Positions 18,338 to 28,292 of a stretch of 64,000 nt of DNA are shown piece by piece. The stretch comes from Paenibacillus macquariensis (GTDB taxonomy: Bacteria > Bacillota > Bacilli > Paenibacillales > Paenibacillaceae), in assembly GCF_900156375.1 (NCBI RefSeq), contig NZ_FTNK01000008.1:124001-188000 (forward strand). The letters run 5' to 3'. The notes beneath the pieces are model-generated. The model saw only the letters and a list, made by a program, of their open reading frames with translations. It ran no database searches and had not been told where the DNA came from. Made by a program: the position numbers and the translations under genes. Each line of letters starts with the position of its first letter. Positions within the stretch are counted from its first letter, which is position 1.

Positions 18338-18628
18338 TTATTCTTTCGGAAGCTGCTTATTGAGCGTAGAGGTTTTAATAGCTAACTGTTTGGATAACTC
18401 AGCTTGTGAAGATTTACTTTGTTTGATATCTTCTTTCAATTTATTGATTCGACTCATTTTATTGCTTAAGTCGTAAGCTGAAGTACTTAATTTCACATCA
18501 TTTTGTAATTGATTTATTTTTGCTAATGCCTTTTCTGTTCTTTTCTTTTCATGATTACTTTTGCTTTGGATTTCAGCTATTTCTTTAGTTAAGTTACTTA
18601 CAACAGATTTCGTGAAACTTATAGCCAT
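18338..18628 (-). CDS. small coiled-coil protein of unknown function
   Basis: A 96-residue, Lys/Ser-rich protein that is almost entirely heptad-like helix (SNLTKEIAEIQSKS, INKLKEDIKQSK, ending KQLPKE). It has no signal peptide or membrane segment. The frame extends upstream to 18679, but GGAG lies 8 nt before the ATG at 18628, giving MAISFTKSVVSN. Similar N-terminal coiled coils sometimes precede effector domains such as TIR; here nothing follows but a stop and a terminator, so it may be a truncated version of such a protein. I do not recognise the family with confidence. It is monocistronic and faces away from the KDG-kinase remnant. Confidence 0.6.
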   Translation of the reverse strand: MAISFTKSVVSNLTKEIAEIQSKSNHEKKRTEKALAKINQLQNDVKLSTSAYDLSNKMSRINKLKEDIKQSKSSQAELSKQLAIKTSTLNKQLPKE

Positions 18629-18700
18629 TTGGACAGCTCCTAATTGTAATATAGATTCACACCATTCTACTATAAACATCTGAGATTCACCAATAATGGA

Positions 18701-18863
18701 ATGACATTAAGACTGAGTTATAAAAGCTTTTCCCATGGATTGGAACGTGCTAATGTATACGGAGCACTAGCGACGCAATTCCAAGGTGATTGGGCAGGTT
18801 TGCCTAAAGTAGCTTATCGAACTTGAATTGATGTTGCAGGGGATGAAGCGCATGACAAGATAA
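18701..18863 (+). pseudogene. kdgK: remnant of a 2-keto-3-deoxygluconate kinase gene (C-terminal end, frameshifted)
   Basis: From 18716 one frame reads SYKSFSHGLERANVYGALAT then QFQGDWAGLPK, which matches the end of PfkB-type KDG kinases (GALAT..GDW.GLP). It hits a TGA at 18824. A different frame from about 18814 reads LIELELMLQGMKRMTR and stops at 18863, as a normal kinase C-terminus would. So only the last 50 or so codons survive, with at least one frameshift. It lies just upstream of KDPG aldolase, the usual kdgK-kdgA order, which supports the call. The rest of the kinase gene was deleted, joined near 18700 to unrelated sequence. Confidence 0.7.
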
Positions 18864-18891
18864 GGGTCGAAAGTAAGAAAGGGGATGTCCT

Positions 18892-19521
18892 ATGGATTTT
18901 ATGGAATCGTTGAAAGAAACGAAGATCATCGCTATCGTTAGAGGGATACCGGAAGATAAGGCAGATGCAGCGGTTGAAGCTTTATGGGAAGGGGGAGTCC
19001 GTTTCCTCGAGGTCACGATGAATACGCCAGGTGCCTTGAATATTATTCGACGTTGGCGAGATCGGTTCGATGGTCGGGTGAATATTGGAGCAGGTACGGT
19101 AATTGATGCAGATCTTGCCTCTGCAGCGATCAAGGCGGGTGCTGAGTTCTTGATCACACCCAATACGGATGAAGATACCATTAAGCATGCAGTGAACGCA
19201 GGTATTCCAATTGTTCCAGGTGCAATGACACCAACCGAAATCGTACAAGCTTGGAAGTTCGGGGCACAAGCCGTTAAAGTGTTCCCTTCAGGGACATTAG
19301 GCGCTTCGTACATTAAAGAGTTGCAAGGTCCCCTTTCGCACATTCCAATGGTGGCGACAGGTGGTGTGACCTTGGATAATATGGCTACTTATGTGGCTTC
19401 GGGGGCGTACGCCTTCGGATTAGGCGGTAGTCTAGTCAATCTTTCTTGGATTGAAGCAGGAGAGTATGAGCGATTGAAAGAACATGCGGCAAGTTACGTG
19501 GCCGCTGCGAGATCACTATAG
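18892..19521 (+). CDS. kdgA: bifunctional 4-hydroxy-2-oxoglutarate / 2-dehydro-3-deoxy-phosphogluconate (KDPG) aldolase
   Basis: A 209-residue class I aldolase that splits KDPG to pyruvate and glyceraldehyde 3-phosphate in the Entner-Doudoroff and hexuronate routes. Visible signatures are FLEVTMNTPGAL with Glu40, NIGAGTVI, the Schiff-base Lys129 in AVKVFPSG, and MVATGGVTLDN. The length is normal for the family. AAAGGGG lies about 8 nt before the ATG. The upstream kinase that would make its substrate survives only as a remnant, so the enzyme either relies on a kinase encoded elsewhere or is a leftover. A T-rich terminator follows directly. Confidence 0.92.
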   Translation: MDFMESLKETKIIAIVRGIPEDKADAAVEALWEGGVRFLEVTMNTPGALNIIRRWRDRFDGRVNIGAGTVIDADLASAAIKAGAEFLITPNTDEDTIKHAVNAGIPIVPGAMTPTEIVQAWKFGAQAVKVFPSGTLGASYIKELQGPLSHIPMVATGGVTLDNMATYVASGAYAFGLGGSLVNLSWIEAGEYERLKEHAASYVAAARSL

Positions 19522-19535
19522 ATATATTAAGTGCT

Positions 19536-19580
19536 TCCCACCACGCCTCCATACTGCGCGTACTAAGGTGGGATTTTTTT
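19536..19580 (+). terminator. terminator of the KDPG aldolase gene
   Basis: TCCCACC (19536-19542) pairs with GGTGGGA (19567-19573) across a long loop and is followed by seven T residues. The remaining bases up to 19850 are AT-rich and hold no gene; they must contain the promoter of the globin sensor. Confidence 0.8.
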
Positions 19581-19850
19581 ATGAAATGACCTTTAGTGAC
19601 ACAAAATGATTTATTTCGATCTAAAATGAGGGATTTATTGTAAATAAAGGCTAATAAACATATAATGATTTCAATATGTATTTCAACTTATAGCATTTTA
19701 TAGCATTAATTAGGAGCATTAAACTTATCTTTTATTTAGATTCTATAGGATGACACGGGATGTTATGAAAAGGAAAATCAAGAAAATTGTCGAATTATAT
19801 AACAAATGGATTTATAGCGATATGAAATGAATTGCATTGGAGGAATCATC

Positions 19851-20849
19851 ATGATTCAAGTTACAGAATCAAGAAAAAAACAATTGGATTATACGGGAAT
19901 TACTGAATCAGATTTACAGTATTTAAGTGAACAGAAAGAACATTTCAAAGTCATTACGGATGTAGTAGTCGATGATCTTTATGATCGTATTTTTGAACAG
20001 CCTGAGCTAGTAGCAATTATAAATAAGCATAGTTCAATAGAAGCCCTTAAAAAGACGCAAAGATGGTACTTCATGACCATGGTAGAAGGTACAATCGATA
20101 TGGAATTTATTGAAAAGAGACTGTTTATCGGCAAGGTACACTCCCGCATAGGGCTTAAGACAAATTGGTACTTGGGTACATATATGACCTATTTAAATCT
20201 GGCTATTGAAAACCTGAGACAGGTTGCTCCTGAGAATTGGATGACGATTGTACTTAGCCTTTCTAAAATGTTTAATTTTGATTCTCAGTTGGTATTAGAA
20301 TCTTATGAACAAGATGAAAAGAAGAAGGTTGAAGAATTATCTGAAGAACGACAAGATACCCTTATCAAAATAAATAAGGCCGTGCAGGAACTTGTAACGA
20401 TGATGGTAGAGTTAAGTGGTAGTAGTCAGTCCATAGCCGAAACAGCGACGAATACTGCTGATCTTCAAGATCAAGCTTATGGAAAAGTTAATTTACTTCG
20501 TTCAAAGATTGGTGAAATAGCAGTTGTGGGAGACTTATTACAACAAGTATCAGATCAGAGTCATTTGCTTGGGTTGAATGCAGCGATTGAAGCAGCACAT
20601 GCGAAAGAGTTCGGCAGAGGGTTCGGCGTAGTAGCAGACGAAATTCGTAAATTAGCATTACATTCTAAAGAGTCTTTGAAGGAAATTAAACTCACAATAA
20701 ATGAGATTTCTAAGGTTCTACAAGAAGTAATGAAGGATTCAGAGAGAACGACCTTACTAGCAAGGGAGCAAGCGGCAAGCTCTCAAGAATTAACTGCCTT
20801 TGTTAGTATGATAGAATCGGTTACGGAACAATTAGAAAATATTAAATAA
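19851..20849 (+). CDS. globin-coupled methyl-accepting chemotaxis transducer, HemAT type
   Basis: A 332-residue soluble oxygen sensor. The N-terminal globin domain (about 10-165) carries the probable haem-binding His97 in [10 protein letters not shown] helical linker ([16 protein letters not shown]) leads to the MCP signalling domain, whose hairpin tip reads [20 protein letters not shown] followed by [11 protein letters not shown]. The MCP part is short for the family (HemAT of Bacillus is about 430 residues), with no methylation-helix extensions, so it may signal without adaptation. GGAGG lies 7 nt before the ATG at 19851; an ATG at 19827 has no ribosome site. It is monocistronic, with a terminator after it. 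Confidence 0.88.
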   Translation: MIQVTESRKKQLDYTGITESDLQYLSEQKEHFKVITDVVVDDLYDRIFEQPELVAIINKHSSIEALKKTQRWYFMTMVEGTIDMEFIEKRLFIGKVHSRIGLKTNWYLGTYMTYLNLAIENLRQVAPENWMTIVLSLSKMFNFDSQLVLESYEQDEKKKVEELSEERQDTLIKINKAVQELVTMMVELSGSSQSIAETATNTADLQDQAYGKVNLLRSKIGEIAVVGDLLQQVSDQSHLLGLNAAIEAAHAKEFGRGFGVVADEIRKLALHSKESLKEIKLTINEISKVLQEVMKDSERTTLLAREQAASSQELTAFVSMIESVTEQLENIK

Positions 20850-20917
20850 CAAATACGTATGGTCGATGTGGGCTAGGAAATAATAAATGGTAGATATTGT
20901 AGATAATTGCGACCTTG

Positions 20918-20943
20918 AAGCGGGTGAATTCCCGCTTTTTTCG
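20918..20943 (+). terminator. terminator of the globin sensor gene
   Basis: AAGCGGG (20918-20924) and CCCGCTT (20931-20937) form a 7-bp stem followed by six T residues. The bases from here to 21115 hold no recognisable gene and probably serve as the 5' leader of the helicase gene. Confidence 0.85.
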
Positions 20944-21115
20944 TATGTTTACATAAAAAGATGTTGTAATGGATCAGGATTTGTTACCATAAGGGAGCCC
21001 AATTGTGGTATCCTTATATGTTATGACGTAAATGGACGGTTTCCTGGGGATGCTACAAGAGAATGTTGAAAGTTACGTGAACCAGAATATATGTATTGAA
21101 AATTAAGGAGACAAC

Positions 21116-22459
<1,344 letters not shown>

Positions 22460-22558
22460 ACCTTATGTTCCTGTTTAGCTTTGAAAGTGTAGAGCAATAA
22501 TAGACATTTATAAGGTATAATTATGATATAGATTTCATATAGAAGGGGATTGGATCGT

Positions 22559-23029
22559 TTGAATAATGAAGAAGTTGTTGTTGAAGAAGTAATGGAAGAA
22601 GAAGTTGTGGAGTTAGCTCCAACTGTTGATGATTTTAAAAAGGCTGCGAATGGTGCAGCAAATTGGGAAGAACGTGTACAAGCTGTTGTAGAGCTAGGCA
22701 AATTGAACGATAAACAAGCCATCGGTATTCTTACACGCATCATGGCTAACGATTCTGTCTATAAAGTGCAAGAGGCTGCTTTCCATGCATTGAAAGAATG
22801 TGGCGAAGATGTTGAGATGCCGCAAAGAAAAGAGCGCGAATTGTTTAAAGGCGTAAATAAAATTCTTCTAAGAGTTAAGAAGAGTTTGCCAGTAGGACAT
22901 ACTTTTGAAGAGTTCAAAGAGAAGTTGAAAAAAATGCGCGTTGATGTATACAACACCTACGAAGGTGATAAAGGCGCTGACTTCGATAAGTGGCTTGAAG
23001 GCATCTGGGCATCTACACCAAAGAAATAA
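22559..23029 (+). CDS. HEAT-repeat domain protein
   Basis: A 156-residue soluble protein. An acidic N-terminus (EEVVVEEVMEEEVVELAP) is followed by two HEAT/PBS-lyase-type helical repeats (about 25-85; AVVELGKLNDKQAIGILTRI, VQEAAFHALKECGED) and a Lys-rich helical C-terminus. HEAT repeats mediate protein contacts; no enzymatic motif is seen. The start is probably the TTG at 22559, 10 nt after GAAGGGG. The TTG at 22550 sits too close to that ribosome site. It lies about 100 bases after the helicase gene and before a terminator. Confidence 0.75.
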   Translation: MNNEEVVVEEVMEEEVVELAPTVDDFKKAANGAANWEERVQAVVELGKLNDKQAIGILTRIMANDSVYKVQEAAFHALKECGEDVEMPQRKERELFKGVNKILLRVKKSLPVGHTFEEFKEKLKKMRVDVYNTYEGDKGADFDKWLEGIWASTPKK

Positions 23030-23068
23030 ATAATTTACGATAGAATCGAGCTATAGATAGAACAAATA

Positions 23069-23123
23069 ATCCCCTTCAGGTGGACGGTAAGATTGCTTAC
23101 TGCTAACTTGATGGGGGTTTTTG
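23069..23123 (+). terminator. terminator downstream of the HEAT-repeat gene
   Basis: CCCCTTCAGGT pairs with AACTTGATGGGG, with an additional inner stem GTAAG/CTTAC, and a run of five T residues follows. Confidence 0.75.
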
Positions 23124-23167
23124 CTATAGAAAATATATCTATTTGGTCAATGTTTCTTATTCAGATG

Positions 23168-23195
23168 TTGCAACAAGAATCACAATGTGTAAAAA
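23168..23195 (+). promoter_or_regulatory. candidate sigma-A promoter of htpG
   Basis: TTGCAA (23168-23173), 16 bp, TAAAAA (23190-23195), with the CIRCE element beginning 6 bp downstream so that the expected start site lies at or in the operator. Confidence 0.5.
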
Positions 23196-23201
23196 TAAGA
23201 A

Positions 23202-23228
23202 TTAGCACTCTACCTATCGAAGTGCTAA
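23202..23228. promoter_or_regulatory. CIRCE element (HrcA operator) upstream of htpG
   Basis: TTAGCACTC - 9 bp - AAGTGCTAA, one mismatch from the consensus TTAGCACTC-N9-GAGTGCTAA. HrcA is the class I heat-shock repressor that normally acts on the groE and dnaK operons. Confidence 0.92.
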
Positions 23229-23324
23229 TTGTTTGGACAAGCGATTTTAAGTATAAACTTACAGAATGTATTATTAACTAGAAGACAACTCTATTTGTTC
23301 ATATTGAAAGGGGAACTACTATTC

Positions 23325-25205
23325 ATGGCTAAGCAAGAATTTAAAGCAGAATCGAAAAGATTACTAGAAATGATGATTAACTCCATCTACACGCAAAGAG
23401 AAATCTTCCTAAGAGAGCTTATTTCGAATGCCAGTGATGCGATCGATAAAATGTACTATAAAGCATTAGTTGATGAGGAAATCGTATTTAACAAGGAAGA
23501 TTACTATATCAAAGTAACAGCGGATAAGGCGAATAGAACGCTTACGATCTCTGATACTGGTATGGGTATGACACAAGAAGAACTTGAGAACAACTTGGGC
23601 GTGATCGCGAAGAGTGGTTCATTAGCGTTCAAGAAAGATAATGAAGCGAAAGACGGACACAATATTATCGGTCAATTCGGTGTTGGTTTCTATTCTGCCT
23701 TTATGGTAGCTGATGTAGTTACTGTAATCAGTAAAGCATTAGGTAGTGATGAAGCGTTCAAATGGGAATCTGAAGGCGCAGATGGTTACACGATTGTGCC
23801 ATGTGAGAAAGATACCGTAGGTACGGAGATTATTCTGAGCATTAAAGAGAATACCGAAGATGATCAATATGATGAGTATCTTGAAGAATACCGCTTGAAA
23901 ACCATCATTAAGAAATACTCGGATTTCATTAAATTCCCGATTAAGATGGATGCCAAAGGTCAAAGACCTGTAGAAGGTAGTGAAGATGAACTAGAGGAAG
24001 TTATTGAAGAAGAAACGATCAATAGCATGGTTCCGATCTGGCGCAAAAATAAGAATGAGCTTACAGCAGATGACTATAACAACTTCTATGCTGAGAAACG
24101 TTACGGTTTCGATAAACCTCTCAAACATATTCATATCAGTGCCGATGGTGCTGTAGTCTATAATGCCATTCTATTCATTCCTGAGAATACACCGTTTGAC
24201 TATTACACCAAAGAGTATGAAAAAGGACTAGAATTGTATTCCAATGGTGTGTTGATCATGGACAAGTGTTCTGACTTACTACCTGACTTCTTCAGCTTTG
24301 TTAAAGGAATGGTCGATTCAGAAGATCTATCTCTGAACATTTCCCGCGAAATGCTTCAACATGATCGTCAATTGACGCTCATTGCGAAGAATATTAAGAA
24401 TAAGATCAAGAGTCAATTGCAAAGTCTATTGAAGGATGAGCGTGAGAAATACGAGCAATTCTTTAGTGCCTTTGGTAGACAGTTGAAATTCGGAGTATAC
24501 AATGAATACGGCATGAATAAAGATTTGCTACAAGACTTGTTGTTGTTCTTCTCTTCCAAAGAGAAAAAACTTGTTACTTTGGATGAATACGTAGCTAGAA
24601 TGCCTGAAGATCAGAAGTACATCTATTATGCATCTGGTGATTCCATGGAAAGAATCGATAGACTACCACAAACAGAGATCGTAACAGATAAGGGATATGA
24701 GATTCTGTACTTCACAGATGATATTGATGAATTCGCGATCAAGATGATCATGAGTTATAAAGAGAAAGAATTCAGATCTGTATCGAGCGGTGATCTAGGT
24801 ATCGAAGTTGATGAGAATGACAAGCCTACGGAAGCTGAAGAGAACGATAACAAGGAACTCTTCGAAGCGATGAAGGGTATCCTAACGGATAAAGTCACTA
24901 ACGTGAAAGCGTCGAAGAGACTTAAATCCCATCCGGTATGTCTGTCTTCTGAGGGTGAGCTAACCATTGAAATGGAAAAAATATTAATGGGAATGGCTAA
25001 CGGTCAAGATGCGAAGGCTGATAAGGTATTGGAAATCAACGTTAATCATGAAGTGTATCAATCCTTAAGAGATGCTTATGCCAACGATAAAGACAAACTA
25101 AGCTTATATACGAACCTTTTATACAATCAGGCGTTGTTGATCGAAGGATTGCAAGTCGTTGACCCAGTACAATTCACAAATGATATCTGTAAAATAATGA
25201 AATAA
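23325..25205 (+). CDS. htpG: molecular chaperone HtpG (Hsp90 family)
   Basis: A 626-residue ATP-dependent dimeric chaperone of the cytoplasm, the same length as Bacillus HtpG. The GHKL ATPase domain shows [21 protein letters not shown] and [13 protein letters not shown]; the middle domain ([20 protein letters not shown]) and the C-terminal dimerisation domain follow. The frame is open back to 23229, but the family start [17 protein letters not shown] is the ATG at 23325, preceded by AAAGGGG with a longish 11-nt spacing. A CIRCE element and promoter lie upstream, so HrcA control is expected. Bacillus subtilis htpG lacks CIRCE control, so this differs from the textbook case. Confidence 0.97.
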   Translation: MAKQEFKAESKRLLEMMINSIYTQREIFLRELISNASDAIDKMYYKALVDEEIVFNKEDYYIKVTADKANRTLTISDTGMGMTQEELENNLGVIAKSGSLAFKKDNEAKDGHNIIGQFGVGFYSAFMVADVVTVISKALGSDEAFKWESEGADGYTIVPCEKDTVGTEIILSIKENTEDDQYDEYLEEYRLKTIIKKYSDFIKFPIKMDAKGQRPVEGSEDELEEVIEEETINSMVPIWRKNKNELTADDYNNFYAEKRYGFDKPLKHIHISADGAVVYNAILFIPENTPFDYYTKEYEKGLELYSNGVLIMDKCSDLLPDFFSFVKGMVDSEDLSLNISREMLQHDRQLTLIAKNIKNKIKSQLQSLLKDEREKYEQFFSAFGRQLKFGVYNEYGMNKDLLQDLLLFFSSKEKKLVTLDEYVARMPEDQKYIYYASGDSMERIDRLPQTEIVTDKGYEILYFTDDIDEFAIKMIMSYKEKEFRSVSSGDLGIEVDENDKPTEAEENDNKELFEAMKGILTDKVTNVKASKRLKSHPVCLSSEGELTIEMEKILMGMANGQDAKADKVLEINVNHEVYQSLRDAYANDKDKLSLYTNLLYNQALLIEGLQVVDPVQFTNDICKIMK

Positions 25206-25233
25206 TTCAGTGATTTTCACTGAAAAGTATTGA

Positions 25234-25273
25234 AAATAACCCGTTCTGGTGTTTACCGGAGCGGGTTATTTAT
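25234..25273 (+). terminator. terminator of htpG
   Basis: AAATAACCCG.TC.GGT pairs with TACCGGAGCGGGTTATTT around a 3-nt loop; T-rich downstream. Confidence 0.85.
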
Positions 25274-25315
25274 TGTTCAATAGTTTGAATAGTCAAACAG
25301 TACTGTAGTATATAT

Positions 25316-25342
25316 CTTCACTGACCATAGATGTCAGTGAAG
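25316..25342. promoter_or_regulatory. perfect 10-bp inverted repeat upstream of the DinB gene
   Basis: CTTCACTGAC (25316-25325) and GTCAGTGAAG (25333-25342) are separated by 7 bp, about 50 bp before the ribosome site. Its symmetry and position suit an operator, possibly for the WYL regulator encoded downstream. Confidence 0.45.
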
Positions 25343-25395
25343 GTGCATTATAGTAGATATATGATCACTATATTGAAATGTTGGAGGAGAAGTGT

Positions 25396-25893
25396 ATGTT
25401 CGTAAGAGTAGATGATTTTGTTGCAGAGTGGATTAGAGAGGCTGAAATTACTGAACGTGTGCTTAAGGTGTTGACGGATGAATCGCTATTGCAGGTGATT
25501 GCTTCTGACTATCGAACATTAGGAGAGATTGCTTGGCATCTTGTGGAGTCGGTCAACTATATGACAGCGATGGAACTGTCTTTTGAGGCTCTTTCGAAGA
25601 GTGAGCATATACCTCTGTTGGCGAAGTCCATAGTTGATGAGTATGGTCGTATCAGTGGGGACATGATACATGCCATAAAGTCACAGTGGACAGATACGAG
25701 ACTTACAGAGACCGTGAATATGGGTGGTGAGAAATGGATGAACGGTGCATCACTCCGTTTCGTAATTATGCATCAAGCGCATCATCGTGGACAGATGACA
25801 ATTCTTATGCGGCAGGCTGGGTTACGTGTGCCTGATGTATATGGTCCAACACGAGAGGATTGGATTGAAAGAGGAATGGAACCACTTCGATAG
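25396..25893 (+). CDS. DinB/YfiT-type putative metal-dependent protein
   Basis: A 165-residue four-helix-bundle protein of the DinB superfamily. The metal-site histidines are visible: His in IAWHLVES near residue 48 and MHQAHHRGQM near 125. Relatives include thiol S-transferases and uncharacterised stress proteins; the reaction here is unknown. The ATG at 25396 follows GGAGGAG, better than the ATG at 25378 that lies upstream of it. It is 33 bases from the WYL regulator gene, so the two probably form an operon with the following ABM gene. Confidence 0.85.
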   Translation: MFVRVDDFVAEWIREAEITERVLKVLTDESLLQVIASDYRTLGEIAWHLVESVNYMTAMELSFEALSKSEHIPLLAKSIVDEYGRISGDMIHAIKSQWTDTRLTETVNMGGEKWMNGASLRFVIMHQAHHRGQMTILMRQAGLRVPDVYGPTREDWIERGMEPLR

Positions 25894-25926
25894 AAGATTG
25901 TATACAAGAAGAAAGGTGTCGATAAG

Positions 25927-26919
25927 GTGATGTCGAAGGCAGATAATATGCTATCTATTCTATGGTTGCTGAAGTCAGGAAAGCAAAAGACTGCTCAACA
26001 GCTTGCGGATGAATTGGAAGTCCATATTCGAACGGTATACCGATGCATTGATTCCCTTTGTGCAAGTGGGGTACCCATTATCGCTGACTCGGGACATTAT
26101 GGTGGATACCGGATGTTAGAGAACTTCTCAGAAGCCCCGTTAATGTTTGATATGGATGAGCAGAAAGCGCTCATACACGCATCTACTTTTGCGAGAGAGG
26201 CAGGTTATCCGTTCGCGGAAGCATTGAACCGTGCAATTGATAAATTAAAGTTATATACAAATGAGGAACAATTGGAACACATGGAGCGACATTCAGAGGG
26301 ATTATCCGTTATTCATCCTCCAGTCGATGTATTCCAACAATCCGTTCTTCAACAATTAGAGGTAGCCGTTGCGAATAGCCGTACAGTTGAAATGGAATAT
26401 AAGAGTGGGAAGGAAGAGATTTCCTGCGTGAGAAGTATCGATCCTTACGGAATCATATATTGGAAGGGGCATTGGTACGTCGTTGGGTACTGTCATAAGC
26501 GGCAAGAACCGCGTAGCTTTCGCGTTGATCGTATCCAATCATTAGAACTGACACAGCATGCCTTTCAGAGACCAGAGGATTTCTCGGCCCGAGACTTTCT
26601 GATGAATAACCTGCTTCCCAATTCTCTCGAAGCGGAATCACTTATAACGGTAAGGATTCAGGGTTATGAGCAAGCAATGAACGATTTATGTCAACATTGG
26701 TTATTTGGACATGCGCTCGTAGAACGTTCTCCGACAGTAGCAGAATTCAAATTGGGTATGGAATCACTTATAACGTACGTGCCTTATTTTCTACTCCCGT
26801 ATGGAAAGTCGATTACCATTATTGAGCCTGATGTGCTACTGAAGAAGATGGTCGAAGTGACCTCAGGGTTAGGGGAATACTATCGAGAAATGGATAGTAA
26901 GCGAACTCACTCCATATGA
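25927..26919 (+). CDS. HTH and WYL domain transcriptional regulator (YafY/DeoR-like)
   Basis: A 330-residue regulator. The N-terminal winged HTH reads KTAQQLADELEVHIRTVYRCI (about 21-41), followed by GHYGGYRM. A WYL ligand-sensing domain (about 140-225) shows SIDPYGIIYWKGHWYVVGYC and RSFRVDRIQSLE, then a C-terminal WCX-type region. WYL proteins sense nucleic-acid or nucleotide ligands and often control DNA-damage or stress genes. The start is GTG 25927 or ATG 25930, with AAAGGTG upstream. It lies between the DinB and ABM genes, and probably controls them. Confidence 0.88.
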   Translation: MMSKADNMLSILWLLKSGKQKTAQQLADELEVHIRTVYRCIDSLCASGVPIIADSGHYGGYRMLENFSEAPLMFDMDEQKALIHASTFAREAGYPFAEALNRAIDKLKLYTNEEQLEHMERHSEGLSVIHPPVDVFQQSVLQQLEVAVANSRTVEMEYKSGKEEISCVRSIDPYGIIYWKGHWYVVGYCHKRQEPRSFRVDRIQSLELTQHAFQRPEDFSARDFLMNNLLPNSLEAESLITVRIQGYEQAMNDLCQHWLFGHALVERSPTVAEFKLGMESLITYVPYFLLPYGKSITIIEPDVLLKKMVEVTSGLGEYYREMDSKRTHSI

Positions 26920-26947
26920 GCCTAATACATAGAAAAGGAAGATAAAC

Positions 26948-27262
26948 ATGAATAAATTTGGATTATTCGGTAAAATCACCGCCCATACAGGGCAACGTGA
27001 CGCTCTCGTTAAAGTGCTCTTAGAGGCTGCAACGCTAATGGAAACTGTCGAAGGTTGTGAATTGTACATCGTCAACATTTTGGATAGTGAACCTGACGCA
27101 GTATGGGTGACAGAGATATGGCGTGATGAATCAGATCATAAGGCTTCGCTTATGATGGGGGAGACTAAAGCGATCATTCAACGTGGAAGACCCTTGATTG
27201 CAGGCTTTGGAGAACAAACCAAGTTATGTCCTGTGGGAGGGAAAGGATTTCTTGAAGCATAG
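26948..27262 (+). CDS. antibiotic biosynthesis monooxygenase (ABM/YgiN-like) domain protein
   Basis: A 104-residue ferredoxin-like alpha/beta protein of the ABM family: FGLFGKITAHTGQRDALVKV at the start, GCELYIVNILDSEPDAVWVTEIW in the middle, and a helix with SDHKAS. Family members act as quinone or polyketide monooxygenases, or as haem-related enzymes; many are uncharacterised. AAGGAAG precedes the ATG. It lies 28 bases after the WYL regulator gene, probably in the same operon. Nothing ties it to the NRPS/PKS cluster 4 kb downstream. Confidence 0.82.
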   Translation: MNKFGLFGKITAHTGQRDALVKVLLEAATLMETVEGCELYIVNILDSEPDAVWVTEIWRDESDHKASLMMGETKAIIQRGRPLIAGFGEQTKLCPVGGKGFLEA

Positions 27263-27325
27263 CTTATTGACCGCTATAATTATCGATGAATACAGCACTA
27301 TAAAATAATAGATTGAGGTAATAGA

Positions 27326-27469
27326 ATGGATAACAACTCTGCGCAGCATCTGTGGGAACGATATGTAGTACTGAACCCAAATGTGACTAACCATTATGAC
27401 GCATGGAAATGTGGATATACAAAAGAATTAGCTGATGAGCTATCGGATTTGATGAAACATGAGAATTAA
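27326..27469 (+). pseudogene. stub of an ASCH-domain protein gene (N-terminal 47 codons)
   Basis: The short frame reads MDNNSAQHLWERYVVLNPNV, then THYDAWKCGY-like sequence and ends ELADELSDLMKHEN. This resembles the first helix region of YqfB-like ASCH-domain proteins, which normally run on for another 100 residues into the RNA-binding ASCH fold. Here it stops and overlaps the start of the pseudouridine synthase gene by 11 bases. GAGG precedes the ATG, so it may still be translated. A deletion that fused the 5' part of an ASCH gene to the next gene is the simplest explanation. The family call is from memory of the N-terminal pattern. Confidence 0.5.
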
Positions 27470-28151
27470 TAAATACATTAGCGAGACGGGTTACTGCTCT
27501 AGACGGGAAACGGATAGATTAATAGCTTCTGGGAGGATTACAATCAATGATGTCATTTGTGAGCCAGGGGATGATGTTGTTGATGGAGACACGGTGTTAA
27601 TTGATGGTCAGCCCATACCAAGCAAAGAACAACCCGTATATATAGCGTTGAATAAGCCCATAGGGATTACGTGCACTGCGGCTCCACATGTTAAAGGGAA
27701 TATTATTGAGTTCATTAACCATCCTTCTCGGATATTTGCTATTGGGAGATTGGATAAAGCCTCGGAAGGGTTAATCTTACTTACGAACGATGGTGATATC
27801 GTCAATAAAATGATGCGTGTAGAGCATGGTCATGAGAAAGAATATGTGGTGAATGTCGATAAGCCAGTTACGGACCTCTTCATTGAAGAGATGTCCAATG
27901 GGGTAGATATTCTTAATGTGACAACCAAACCCTGCAAAGTATTTCGGATGAATGAGTGTGAGTTTCGCATCATTCTTACCCAAGGACTAAATCTTCAAAT
28001 CCGTAGAATGTGTAAGACTCTTGGCTATCGCGTGTTAAGACTTGAACGTATTCGAATTATGAATATAACCCTTGAGGGTATAGAGCAAGGGCAGTGGAGA
28101 GATCTTAGGCAAGAAGAGCTACGAATACTACAAGACCAGCTGAATCAATAG
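27459..28151 (+). CDS. rluF: 23S rRNA pseudouridine synthase, RluF/RsuA family
   Basis: A 230-residue enzyme that isomerises uridine in 23S rRNA. The N-terminal S4 RNA-binding domain (MRINKYISETGYCSRRETDR, about 1-60) is followed by the catalytic domain with the family motif GRLDKASEGLILLTND, containing the nucleophilic Asp near residue 106, and QGLNLQIRRMCKTLGY. The length and the QIRRMC motif fit the RluF subgroup best; RluB/RsuA specificity cannot be excluded. The start overlaps the ASCH stub, implying translational coupling. A hairpin with T-run follows. Confidence 0.88.
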   Translation: MRINKYISETGYCSRRETDRLIASGRITINDVICEPGDDVVDGDTVLIDGQPIPSKEQPVYIALNKPIGITCTAAPHVKGNIIEFINHPSRIFAIGRLDKASEGLILLTNDGDIVNKMMRVEHGHEKEYVVNVDKPVTDLFIEEMSNGVDILNVTTKPCKVFRMNECEFRIILTQGLNLQIRRMCKTLGYRVLRLERIRIMNITLEGIEQGQWRDLRQEELRILQDQLNQ

Positions 28152-28191
28152 GCTCGATCGAATGATTATAGTGATGAGATAGGTATATATG

Positions 28192-28225
28192 ATGGACTTC
28201 CTTGATATGAGGAGGTCTATTTTTG
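28192..28225 (+). terminator. terminator of the pseudouridine synthase gene
   Basis: ATGGACTTCCT pairs with AGGAGGTCTAT (two G-U pairs) around a 7-nt loop, then TTTTTG. It isolates the following block from the housekeeping genes. Confidence 0.75.
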
Positions 28226-28292
28226 TATATAAATATGAGCAACCTACAAGCACTTATGTTTCATTAGTGTACCTTTTTTGGCGAGGAATGGC

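Noticed and set aside
19815..19823. Sigma-D-like -10 (AGCGATAT) before the globin sensor gene
   Set aside because: No matching -35 at the expected distance, although HemAT genes can be motility-regulated.
20887..21069. 60-codon open frame after the globin sensor gene
   Set aside because: A clear terminator (20918-20943) lies inside it, it has no ribosome site, and its composition is not protein-like.
26948..27262. ABM monooxygenase as a tailoring enzyme of the NRPS/PKS cluster
   Set aside because: It sits in the WYL-regulator operon, separated from the cluster by the RluF gene and a terminator.
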